Shown: positions 1-6,612, counted from the first letter of the stretch. The stretch is 6,627 bases of DNA from an uncultured Lachnospiraceae bacterium (GCA_910584115.1 CAJTYN010000165.1:1-6627); one strand, 5' to 3'. Notes: generated from the letters alone by a model not told the origin. Made by a program: numbers and translations.

Positions 1-1550
1 ATGCGCTGCGCGATCTGTGCTGGCTCCTCCGTCTTTTTTTCATTTTTCCGAAGATCCTTCCCCATCGCTACACACAGAAGGATCATGACCAGCATGATCA
101 CGATCGATGCGACCACCGAAGAGAGCTGCAGACTGCTGATCTGACTCTTGCCCACTAAGATCAATGTGATCGCGAGCACTGCGATTGCCACTGCCCACAA
201 TGCCCGAAGCGGCTTCGATGGATCATTCGGCTCCTCTTCTTCCCGTGTCGACATCTGTGCGCAGACATAGGAAAATGAATCCACGGTCGTCGACAGGAAC
301 AGGAAGATCAAAACGACAAATAATACGGATAATATCTTCCCTAATGGCATATTTGCGAGCATATCGAACACCACCGACTGGGTGCCTTTCTCGTTCATCA
401 GTGCGGCCAGACCTAATTTCTGGAATAATTCCTGATACATCGCCGTGCCGCCAAATGTCCCGAACCAGAGCCATGTCGCCACGGGCGCCGCGCAAAGGTG
501 CACGACAACGACTTCCTTGATCGTACGTCCCTTCGATATAGCAGCCACGAACAGCCCTGTAGAAGGCGCCGAAGCGATCCACCACGCCCAATAGAAGATC
601 GTCCAGCTCTGCGGGAATCCGCTCTTATCGACCGGATCCGTCCAGAGGGACATGCTGAAAAATTCTTTTAACATCTCACCCACGCCGCTGCCAGTGAGGT
701 TTAATATGAAAGAAGTCGGCCCGAGCAAAAATACGGCGACGCACAAGATCATCCCCAGCGGGATATTGATATCGCTGCATATCTTGATCCCTTTATCGAT
801 ACCGCTGACCGCGCTGCATGTAAATAATGTCGCCCATGCGACCGCGATGATGATATACGTCAGATCATTCTCAGGGATCCCAAAGATCCGGTTCAGCCCG
901 GACGCGAGCTGCAAGATCCCAAGCCCTGTCGCCGTGGTCACGCCTCCGATCACTCCATAGACCATGAACCCATCCAGGATCCGAAAATACTTACTCTTCG
1001 TCTTATCCCCAAAGATCGGCTGGAGCGCTCTGCTGAAGAAAGGCGGGATCCCTTTCCTGAAGATAAAATACCCCATCGTGACACCGCAGATCATATAGAT
1101 CGCCCACGGGGTCCAACCCCAATGGAAAAACGCCTGCGCCAGCGCACGTACGGCAGCCTCACCGCTCATCGGCTCGATATTTCCCGGAGGTGTCTGAAGA
1201 AAAGTCAGCGGTTCCGCCGCTCCCCAGAACACGAGCCCTACCCCGTAGCCGCAAGCTACGATCATAGCAAACCAGGAGAAAAATGAATACTGTGGCCTGT
1301 CCGTATCTTTTCCCAGCCTCACATTTCTGTACGGCCCAATGATCAGCCAGACACAAAAGCCCAAAAACGCAAGCCCTGCAAACAAATAAAACCATCCAAG
1401 ATTATCCGTCAAAACAGCGAAGATCGCGTTCACGGCATTGGCCATCCCCTCCGCGTCGACCAGCGCCCATGCGATGATGGACAACAGGATCACCAGCGCA
1501 GGAACCGCAACCCAAGGATCCGCTTTTGATAACCAAGATCTCTTCTTCAT
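1..1550 (-). CDS. BCCT-family betaine/carnitine/choline-type transporter, C-terminal end cut by window edge
   Basis: This is a secondary transporter of the inner membrane, expected to import a quaternary ammonium compound with Na+ or H+ or by exchange. I translated 516 codons without a stop; only the hydrophilic C-terminal tail, after the last membrane segment (about residues 473-496), runs off the edge. The start is ATG at 1550, seven bases after AAGGAGGG (1558-1565). Family marks are the glycine-rich GYGVGLVFWGAAEP (101-114), the HWGWTPWAIY helix (143-152), SGIDKGIK (249-256) and the signature region FYWAWWIASAP...SKGRTIKE (319-346). By alignment from memory to BetP, the aromatic cage is kept (W144, W149, Y152, W324), while the position of BetP Trp377 is Ser327. 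The Na2-site Thr-Ser pair appears as Thr421-Thr422. So a trimethylammonium substrate is likely, but which one is not clear. It lies downstream of a second, different BCCT gene, separated by a large palindrome. Confidence 0.93.
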   Translation of the reverse strand, partial: MKKRSWLSKADPWVAVPALVILLSIIAWALVDAEGMANAVNAIFAVLTDNLGWFYLFAGLAFLGFCVWLIIGPYRNVRLGKDTDRPQYSFFSWFAMIVACGYGVGLVFWGAAEPLTFLQTPPGNIEPMSGEAAVRALAQAFFHWGWTPWAIYMICGVTMGYFIFRKGIPPFFSRALQPIFGDKTKSKYFRILDGFMVYGVIGGVTTATGLGILQLASGLNRIFGIPENDLTYIIIAVAWATLFTCSAVSGIDKGIKICSDINIPLGMILCVAVFLLGPTSFILNLTGSGVGEMLKEFFSMSLWTDPVDKSGFPQSWTIFYWAWWIASAPSTGLFVAAISKGRTIKEVVVVHLCAAPVATWLWFGTFGGTAMYQELFQKLGLAALMNEKGTQSVVFDMLANMPLGKILSVLFVVLIFLFLSTTVDSFSYVCAQMSTREEEEPNDPSKPLRALWAVAIAVLAITLILVGKSQISSLQLSSVVASIVIMLVMILLCVAMGKDLRKNEKKTEEPAQIAQR

Positions 1551-1601
1551 AACCTAACCCTCCTTACATAGATCTATACATACCCATTTAGATACATTTT
1601 C

Positions 1602-1753
1602 GTGTCTGAAAACCTATTTCCGCGATCTGCGTCATCCATTTTGCGGGATATCCGCCCCGGATCCCATCGGTCATAGTCCGCTATGACTCCTTGATCGGAA
1701 CAGATATCCCGCAAAATATTGAATACATCTTACAGAAAGCGGTTTTCAGACAC
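1602..1753. repeat. Concentric 152-bp imperfect palindrome between the two transporter genes
   Basis: Three nested inverted repeats share essentially one centre near 1678. The outer arms are perfect over 13 bp (GTGTCTGAAAACC at 1602-1614 with 1741-1753). The middle arms are perfect over 15 bp (ATTTTGCGGGATATC at 1638-1652 with 1703-1717). The inner arms are perfect over 7 bp (GTCATAG at 1670-1676 with 1681-1687) around a 4-base loop. The stretches between outer and middle arms are both exactly 23 bases but pair poorly; a GATC pair (1660-1663 with 1693-1696) adds to the inner part. The element begins three bases after the stop codon of the 568-aa transporter gene and ends 51 bases before the next start. 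No T-run follows on either strand, so it is not a textbook terminator. It could be an mRNA-stabilising or processing structure, or a small non-autonomous or repetitive extragenic element. Confidence 0.85.
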
Positions 1754-1756
1754 TTC

Positions 1757-3463
1757 CTAGTCGATCATCATATCTTTTACTTCCTTACTCTTGCCATGCT
1801 TGACCACGTATATGAGGAACAAGATCATCATCGCCAATCCCACGATCAATATGGGGTAGCCCGCGATGGTCTTTACGATCTTGATCCCGTCCAGACCTCC
1901 TGTCAGGGTAAATACTAAGGAAGTCGCACCCATGATCAGGCCCCACATCAGTTTGATCTGGGCCGGCGCTTCGTTGACGCCGATGTTGTTCTTGATCGTC
2001 ATCAGCGACACGGTGGACGTCATGGAGTCCGCCAGCGTGACGAAGGACAAGATGATCAGGAGCAGGATGATCGGTTTTAGGATCGCAGCCAGCGGCATGG
2101 CTTCTATGACTTTCAGCATCATGGCCTCGTTGCCGAACTGCTGCATATAATCAAACAGGCTCGCACACCCTTCCAGATCCACGCGTCCCGCATACGCCGC
2201 ATAGTTGTACTGGATATCCAGGGAGAGTCCGCCGAAGATCGCGAACCAGATGATGCCGAAGACAGACGGCACGACCCAGTTGATCACGACAAATTCCCGC
2301 AGGGTCCGGCCTTTCGCCAGCTTGATCAGGAAAAGACCTGTGATCGGACCAAAGCTCAGGAAATCCACGAAATAATATTCGTCCCACCACTGGGGCCACA
2401 GCTCGCTGGCCTTATGCCATACACTCCCCACGACCTCGCCTGCGTCCGTAAAAGCGGAGACAGCCGTGATGGATTCCACGAATGTGGACAGGAACGATCC
2501 CACAGACTCTACCAGCAGGTTGCAGATCCACTGGGTGGGCCCCACGACAAAGGCCAGGAGCATCAGCAGCAGGAAGATCCAGGCGTTCTTATCGCTGAGC
2601 CATTTGATCCCTTTGTCCATACCTGTGATACTGGATGTATTGTAGATTGCCACGATCACCACGCAGATGGCGATATACACCGGCGTCTCCTGGGGAACGC
2701 CGAACACGGTATTCAACCCGCTGCCGATCTGCAGGAGCCCATACCCTAATGAGCCGGCCACGCCGCCTGCGATCGCGAACACGGTCAGCGTATCGATGAT
2801 GCCCCTGAACCAGGTCTTCTCCGAAGTCTTCGGCATCATGGGCGCAAATCCTGAGCTGATCGAATAATTTTTATGCAGATTATAGTATGCATAGGCGATG
2901 ATCACACCGAAGACGATGTACGTGGCGTACGGCGCGAAGGACCAGTGCAGATAGCTCTTGCATAGCGCCCAGATCACGGAGTCCCGTGTATTCGGCTCGA
3001 TCCCCGTGCTCAGCTGCGGCGCCACCGCGAACCGCATGGGTTCCACAGCTCCCCAGAACACGATCCCCGTCCCGATCCCGGCGCACAGGGAGATCGCGAA
3101 CCAGTTCCAGATGCTGTATTCCGGCTTTGCATCCTTTCCGCCCAGCTTTACTTTTCCGATCGGATGGACGAGGATGAACACCATGAACAGCACGAAGCTG
3201 AGCGTACCGATGCTCACCAGCCAGCTCCCGTTGACCATCAGGGAGGTGAAAAAGGCGTTCAGCATCGTCAGGAATGTCCCTGAGTCCACGATCCCAATCC
3301 CGATCAGCGTAACGAAGATGATCAGCGGCACCAGGATGACCGCAGGCCGTATCCCTCTCTCTATGGCTTGTTTCAGTGTTAAATTGATCCCTTTACCCCC
3401 GTTTTCATTTGCATCTGTTGCCTGCACTTCATAATCCTCTTGTTGTTTTTGCTCTTTACTCAT
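1757..3463 (-). CDS. BCCT-family transporter with a divergent substrate-binding box
   Basis: A complete 568-aa inner-membrane transporter of the betaine/carnitine/choline family, of normal length and with the usual pattern of about twelve membrane segments. The start is ATG at 3463 after AAAGGAGGAGG (3465-3475), 19 bases downstream of the MttB-like gene's stop, so the two are very likely co-transcribed. Visible family motifs: GIGTGIVFWGAVEP (129-142), HWSFAPYATY (173-182), SSITGMDKGIKWLS (277-290) and the signature loop ending in KGRTLREFV (384-392). The substrate box is unusual. By my alignment to BetP, Trp189 is kept (W174), Trp194 is Y179, Tyr197 is Y182, Trp374 is F368, Trp373 is D367 and Trp377 is F371. 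The Na+-site Thr-Ser pair is T476-L477, which suggests altered or absent sodium coupling. The N-terminal about 30 residues are hydrophilic. It ends in a TAG stop. The substrate is unknown; a quaternary amine used by the adjacent MttB-like enzymes is the best guess. Confidence 0.93.
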   Translation of the reverse strand: MSKEQKQQEDYEVQATDANENGGKGINLTLKQAIERGIRPAVILVPLIIFVTLIGIGIVDSGTFLTMLNAFFTSLMVNGSWLVSIGTLSFVLFMVFILVHPIGKVKLGGKDAKPEYSIWNWFAISLCAGIGTGIVFWGAVEPMRFAVAPQLSTGIEPNTRDSVIWALCKSYLHWSFAPYATYIVFGVIIAYAYYNLHKNYSISSGFAPMMPKTSEKTWFRGIIDTLTVFAIAGGVAGSLGYGLLQIGSGLNTVFGVPQETPVYIAICVVIVAIYNTSSITGMDKGIKWLSDKNAWIFLLLMLLAFVVGPTQWICNLLVESVGSFLSTFVESITAVSAFTDAGEVVGSVWHKASELWPQWWDEYYFVDFLSFGPITGLFLIKLAKGRTLREFVVINWVVPSVFGIIWFAIFGGLSLDIQYNYAAYAGRVDLEGCASLFDYMQQFGNEAMMLKVIEAMPLAAILKPIILLLIILSFVTLADSMTSTVSLMTIKNNIGVNEAPAQIKLMWGLIMGATSLVFTLTGGLDGIKIVKTIAGYPILIVGLAMMILFLIYVVKHGKSKEVKDMMID

Positions 3464-3482
3464 GCCTCCTCCTTTCCGTGTG

Positions 3483-4898
3483 TTAAGTCCTGGCGATATC
3501 CTCTTCCTTCATCCCCAGCCTGCGCATGATCTGATCGAGGCCGCTGCGTTTCTCAGGCGCGAGCGCCGGCGCCTGGTAGCCGTCCAGCATCTCTTTCATC
3601 CGCTGCTGTATCGAAGCGTAGAGTTCGCCGTTTGGTTCCCCATTGCTGGTCCCGTGGAGGGATACCTGGCTGTTCCAGGGTTCCGTCCGGCAGTGCTCGA
3701 ACGTATGCTCCGCCGTGATGAATGTCTCATCCTCTTCCACGGCTTCCTTCAGGGCGTCAAAAGCGAGGGCATCCTCGTCCACAGCGAGTTCGCTGAAATA
3801 ATACCGCATCCGGTCATACGTCTCGATATCCAGAAGGAATTTCTCGAAGCTCACCGTGTTAAAGGAATGCAGAGATCCGGTGGCGTGCATGACCAGATTG
3901 GCTTTTTCACTGAAGGACTCGAACATGCTCATGGCACTCTCCACGCCCGCCTGTGCCGTCAGTCCTCCCGCGTTTGACATACCGCCGCCGCTCCTGCAGG
4001 CGAATCCGTATCTCTTGCTCATCAGCGCCCCATAGCGCGCTTCTTTCAGGAAGCCCGGACAGGCGTTGGATACGTGCATGCTCCGCATATCGCTGACGGT
4101 CGCCGCAAATCCATAGATGATCGGCGTCCCCGGACGGATCATCTGGGCGTACACGTTCGTGCCTAAGATCTCCGCATTAGCCAGGGACACATTGCCCGCC
4201 AGCGTGATCGGGCCAGTGCCGCCCGCCATGGGTCCAGGCGCCAAGACCAGCGGCTGTCCGTTCTTCGCGCAGACTTCGATCGTCTCCAGCGCCTCATGGG
4301 TGATCCCCAGCGGACTCAGTGTTGAGATCAGATTGAAGCTGCAGGGCTTGTCCTCGATACTCCCGCCAAAGACCACCCGCAGCATCTCCATGATATTTTC
4401 CGCCTGCTCACCGCCGCCGCATACGGAAAAGAGCGCTTTGTCCGAGCGGCACAGGGTCGCGTAGACCATGGCCTCCGCCGAGATCGACGCTTCGATATCG
4501 GAAGGCTGTGCCAGGATCCCGCCGTTGATAGAGAACGCGTCGCTCTCCTGCACGATCACCGCCAGTTTCAGAAAATCATCATAGACCGCCGTGCGCACCG
4601 TGCCGTCCGGCTCGCAGACTCCAGGGCTGCCGTATCCCGGCGTGATATACAGATCCTCTGTGTTCATGTGTACATCGTACTTGCTGTTGCGCGCATATAC
4701 GGTAAATTCCTTTTTCGCAAGGTCGACGGCATCCATCACCTGTTCTTCGGTGAAATATGCCCGTTCTCCTTCTACCCGCACGCCTCCCTGGGCAAGTGTC
4801 TCCAATGCCCGTTCCGACTTGAAGGCGATGCCCAGTTCACTTAAGATACGCAATGTATTCTGGTGGATCTTTTCTACGATCTGTTCGTCATGTGTCAT
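3483..4898 (-). CDS. MttB-superfamily corrinoid-dependent methyltransferase-like protein (non-pyrrolysine), second paralogue
   Basis: A 471-aa soluble protein of the trimethylamine methyltransferase (MttB, TIM-barrel) superfamily, close to the usual 460-500 aa. Such proteins demethylate a methylamine or quaternary amine and methylate the Co(I) of a small corrinoid protein. Supporting features: the N-terminal helix with HQNTLRILSELGIAF (12-26), the PGPMAGGTGPITLAGNVSLA stretch (221-240), and the glycine-rich SGGGMSNAGGLTAQAGVESA (303-322) followed by KANLVMHATGSLHS (332-345) and SFEKFLLDIE (350-359). It is clearly homologous to its upstream neighbour over the whole length but only weakly similar, so it is not a recent duplicate. 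There is no in-frame TAG, hence no pyrrolysine, and trimethylamine is an unlikely substrate. The start is ATG at 4898, seven bases after AGGAGG (4906-4911). The next gene, a BCCT transporter, starts 19 bases after its TAA. The exact substrate cannot be read from the sequence. Confidence 0.9.
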   Translation of the reverse strand: MTHDEQIVEKIHQNTLRILSELGIAFKSERALETLAQGGVRVEGERAYFTEEQVMDAVDLAKKEFTVYARNSKYDVHMNTEDLYITPGYGSPGVCEPDGTVRTAVYDDFLKLAVIVQESDAFSINGGILAQPSDIEASISAEAMVYATLCRSDKALFSVCGGGEQAENIMEMLRVVFGGSIEDKPCSFNLISTLSPLGITHEALETIEVCAKNGQPLVLAPGPMAGGTGPITLAGNVSLANAEILGTNVYAQMIRPGTPIIYGFAATVSDMRSMHVSNACPGFLKEARYGALMSKRYGFACRSGGGMSNAGGLTAQAGVESAMSMFESFSEKANLVMHATGSLHSFNTVSFEKFLLDIETYDRMRYYFSELAVDEDALAFDALKEAVEEDETFITAEHTFEHCRTEPWNSQVSLHGTSNGEPNGELYASIQQRMKEMLDGYQAPALAPEKRSGLDQIMRRLGMKEEDIART

Positions 4899-4919
4899 AC
4901 CTTCTCCTCCTCATCAACG

Positions 4920-4949
4920 GAAAAAGGACGCCTGAACGCGCCCTTTTTC
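4920..4949 (-). terminator. Hairpin between the two MttB-like genes, possible leaky terminator or processing site
   Basis: A 12-bp stem (4920-4931 with 4938-4949, containing one G-T wobble on the minus strand) closes a 6-base loop. The base of the stem is an A5/T5 tract, so the minus-strand transcript ends the hairpin in CTTTTTCC. The T-run is inside the stem rather than after it, and the A tract on the other arm makes it look bidirectional. It sits in the 66-base gap, just before the Shine-Dalgarno sequence of the second gene. It may partly stop transcription after the first gene and so set unequal expression of the two enzymes. Confidence 0.6.
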
Positions 4950-4964
4950 TCCGGTTTCTAAGAT

Positions 4965-6407
4965 TTATGCCTGAACACGAGCTAAAAATTCTTTTGATTT
5001 TTTATCCAGGAAATCCAACTGCTCCTGGGACAGCTTCGAGCCTGGGTTTTCTGCGAGGATGGTATCGATGCGTTCTACGATGCGCCCGTACAGTTCGGAC
5101 TCTTCTGTCGTCACATTGCGGCGTGTCTCGATCTCCGGATACCATACTTCTTCACGGAAACGTTCCAGGGTATTGTCCTCACTCAGGTGATTCCCGGCGG
5201 CGCCCACGTCGCGGATCAGATCCAGGTCGATGTCGCCCTGTACGCCGCGCAGGTAGCTCTTGAAGCCATTGATCTTGTCATTTGCCCAGATAACAGCCGC
5301 GGGGCAGATGTTCACACAATGGTCATGCAGACCCATATCATGGACGATATTCGCTTTACTGAGAAGGGTTGAGAGTATCTGATAGGAAATCTCCCCCGCA
5401 GACTGCTGGTCAAATGTGCGGACGTCGGATGCGCCGCAGGTGCCGTAGAACGGAAGGTGATAGTAATCGGCCATCTCAGAGGAAGCTGCCACCATCATGT
5501 GGAATTCCGGACACGCATAGCTGGCGATCGTGGACTGCATATCGATGATCGAAGGCATGGAACCCGCGATATACGGCGCGCCCTCACGGATCAGCTGGGT
5601 GATCACGAGCCCGCACAAGATCTCCGCGAAGCATTGTGCAAGGGTGGTCGGACGGTCCATAGGCGCAGTCCCGCCCATCATGCAGTACGGCATGTATACA
5701 GTCGGGATACCGTTGGAAGCGACAACGTATAATTTCTCTGTACTCTCGAAAGGATGGGTCAGCGGCGGGATCGGTTCACAGTAATTGAAGATAAACGGCT
5801 TTTCTACCAATTTATCATGGCCGCCGGCCAGCTCAGCCGCGATGTCGATGATCTCCTGCAGGCTGTCCACGTCGTTTGTAGAGAAGTTGATCGTCTTCTC
5901 CATGTATTTACAGGATTCGATGAACGCCATCTGGGACTGGATGCGCGGATCCACGTCGTCGATCAGGCCCACAGACAGTACGAAATCGATATTTTCACAG
6001 TTGCTGGCGATCTTGCACATCGTTTCGATGTCTTTGAGCAGCATGGGACGGGACTTGTTGGTCTTGTAGTCCACGATCTCGTTCATATCATTATGCGTAC
6101 CGAAGTAGACACGGTTAGATCCGTCGATCTGCATCCGCGGATTTCCATCCATCCCGTATAACGTCAGTTCCTTCGGCACAACATCCAACGCCCATTTTAC
6201 CAGGGAACGGGGGATCTTCAACATCCCGTCCTCGTCAGGCGTGATGCCCTTCTCAGCAAACTTCGCCAACGTACGCTCGCCCGAGACTTTCATCCCGATA
6301 TCCTCCAGGATCGTCAGGGCGCCCTCATTGATCTTCTCCTTCATCTCAGGTGTCAGGATGTTAAACTGGATGTTGCGCTCAACATCATATTCCTCACGGT
6401 CTTTCAT
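4965..6407 (-). CDS. MttB-superfamily corrinoid-dependent methyltransferase-like protein (non-pyrrolysine), first gene of the cluster
   Basis: A 480-aa soluble protein of the trimethylamine methyltransferase (MttB) superfamily, first gene of the apparent operon. Family function: transfer of a methyl group from a methylated amine to a corrinoid protein, feeding tetrahydrofolate metabolism. Visible support: an N-terminal helical segment INEGALTILEDIGMKVSGER (26-45), NFSTNDVDS (174-182), the turn VYMPYCMMGGTAPM (237-250), the strand-and-loop FYGTCGASDVRTFDQQSAGE (320-339), KANIVHDMGLHDH (351-363) and ANDKINGFKSYLRG (375-388). The Met-Gly-Gly-Thr and Gly-Ala-Ser-Asp elements are typical of the family's barrel core. 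Archaeal MttB carries pyrrolysine near residue 334; this protein has ordinary codons throughout, so it belongs to the non-pyrrolysine group that includes MtgB, MtpB and MtcB. I chose ATG at 6407 because AAGGAGGAGGT (6412-6422) stands four bases upstream; the frame is open further up, to ATGs at 6434 and 6497, but those lack a good ribosome site. Which quaternary amine it uses cannot be decided here. Confidence 0.92.
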   Translation of the reverse strand: MKDREEYDVERNIQFNILTPEMKEKINEGALTILEDIGMKVSGERTLAKFAEKGITPDEDGMLKIPRSLVKWALDVVPKELTLYGMDGNPRMQIDGSNRVYFGTHNDMNEIVDYKTNKSRPMLLKDIETMCKIASNCENIDFVLSVGLIDDVDPRIQSQMAFIESCKYMEKTINFSTNDVDSLQEIIDIAAELAGGHDKLVEKPFIFNYCEPIPPLTHPFESTEKLYVVASNGIPTVYMPYCMMGGTAPMDRPTTLAQCFAEILCGLVITQLIREGAPYIAGSMPSIIDMQSTIASYACPEFHMMVAASSEMADYYHLPFYGTCGASDVRTFDQQSAGEISYQILSTLLSKANIVHDMGLHDHCVNICPAAVIWANDKINGFKSYLRGVQGDIDLDLIRDVGAAGNHLSEDNTLERFREEVWYPEIETRRNVTTEESELYGRIVERIDTILAENPGSKLSQEQLDFLDKKSKEFLARVQA

Positions 6408-6411
6408 GTGT

Positions 6412-6422
6412 ACCTCCTCCTT
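6412..6422 (-). promoter_or_regulatory. Strong Shine-Dalgarno sequence that fixes the start of the first MttB-like gene
   Basis: The minus strand reads AAGGAGGAGGT, four bases before the ATG at 6407. This decides between three in-frame ATGs (6407, 6434 and 6497); the upstream two would add 9 or 30 residues that are Lys/Arg-rich and unlike the family's N-terminus. Confidence 0.85.
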
Positions 6423-6425
6423 ATC

Positions 6426-6464
6426 GCGCCGCATCCCTGCCCTTTTTGACGGAACAGGGGGCGC
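6426..6464 (+). terminator. Hairpin plus T-run: intrinsic terminator on the plus strand, and a leader hairpin on the minus strand
   Basis: GCGCC (6426-6430) pairs with GGCGC (6460-6464) and CCCTG (6435-6439) with CAGGG (6455-6459), with a 4-base bulge (6431-6434) and a 15-base loop. On the plus strand the stem is followed at once by TTTCTTTTTT (6465-6474), the classical intrinsic-terminator layout. On the minus strand the same bases lie in the 5' leader of the first MttB-like gene, with the downstream arm ending four bases before the AAGGAGGAGGT ribosome site. It could stop antisense transcripts leaving the operon, shape the leader mRNA, or both. Confidence 0.55.
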
Positions 6465-6509
6465 TTTCTTTTTTATACATTCCGCTCCAAAACACATTTT
6501 AAAACCTAA

Positions 6510-6537
6510 AAGATATATAAAAACCTCGCCTTTTCAA
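6510..6537 (-). promoter_or_regulatory. Weak candidate sigma-70-type promoter for the cluster
   Basis: On the minus strand TTGAAA (6532-6537) is followed after 16 bases by TATCTT (6510-6515), giving five and four matches to the two consensus hexamers. The surrounding stretch 6491-6540 is very AT-rich, which fits a promoter but also makes chance matches easy. If used, the leader would be about 95 bases and would include the 6426-6464 hairpin. An alternative -10 is TAAAAT a little further downstream. Confidence 0.3.
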
Positions 6538-6538
6538 A

Positions 6539-6588
6539 AAAAGCGTTTTAAAGGGGTCCGGGGGAAATCGCGATCCCCCGGCGCTTTT
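6539..6588. repeat. GC-rich palindrome upstream of the cluster
   Basis: CCGGGGG (6558-6564) pairs with CCCCCGG (6575-6581) around a loop that holds the self-complementary ATCGCGAT (6567-6574). Outside it, AAAAGCG (6539-6545) pairs with CGCTTTT (6582-6588). On the minus strand the structure is followed within a few bases by a T-rich stretch (TTTTTTTGAAAAGG, 6529-6542). It could be a terminator for a minus-strand gene lying beyond the right edge, or one half of a repetitive extragenic element together with the adjoining palindrome. Confidence 0.6.
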
Positions 6589-6589
6589 G

Positions 6590-6612
6590 GTACTTTTCTC
6601 GCAGAAAAGTAC
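6590..6612. repeat. Perfect 10-bp inverted repeat with a 3-base loop
   Basis: GTACTTTTCT (6590-6599) and AGAAAAGTAC (6603-6612) are exact reverse complements separated by CGC. It abuts the GC-rich palindrome at 6539-6588. The short loop and perfect arms allow either a DNA-binding operator or a hairpin in RNA. The side-by-side pairing with the other palindrome looks more like a repetitive extragenic unit. Beyond it, 6613-6627 is featureless. Confidence 0.6.

Noticed and set aside
223..1395. Short minus-strand open frames at 223-591 and 1159-1395
   Set aside because: They lie in other frames inside the 516-codon transporter gene, whose frame is unbroken and carries all the family motifs.
1602..1753. 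The large palindrome as an intrinsic terminator
   Set aside because: Neither strand has a T-run directly after the outer, middle or inner stems.
1757..1759. TAG stop of the 568-aa transporter as a read-through amber codon
   Set aside because: Read-through would add only eight residues before a TAA, within the start of the palindrome, and the protein is already of full family length.
2958..3977. Plus-strand open frames of 158 aa (2958-3434) and 171 aa (3462-3977)
   Set aside because: They are antisense to clear BCCT and MttB-like genes and their translations show no recognisable domain; long antisense frames are expected with this codon use.
3483..6407. Pyrrolysine-containing trimethylamine methyltransferases
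   Set aside because: Both MttB-like genes are open from start to stop with no in-frame TAG; each ends in TAA. Pyrrolysine would need an internal amber codon.
6408..6497. N-terminal extension of the first MttB-like protein from ATG at 6497 or 6434
   Set aside because: The added residues are not family-like, span the leader hairpin, and have no good ribosome site, whereas 6407 has AAGGAGGAGGT at good spacing.
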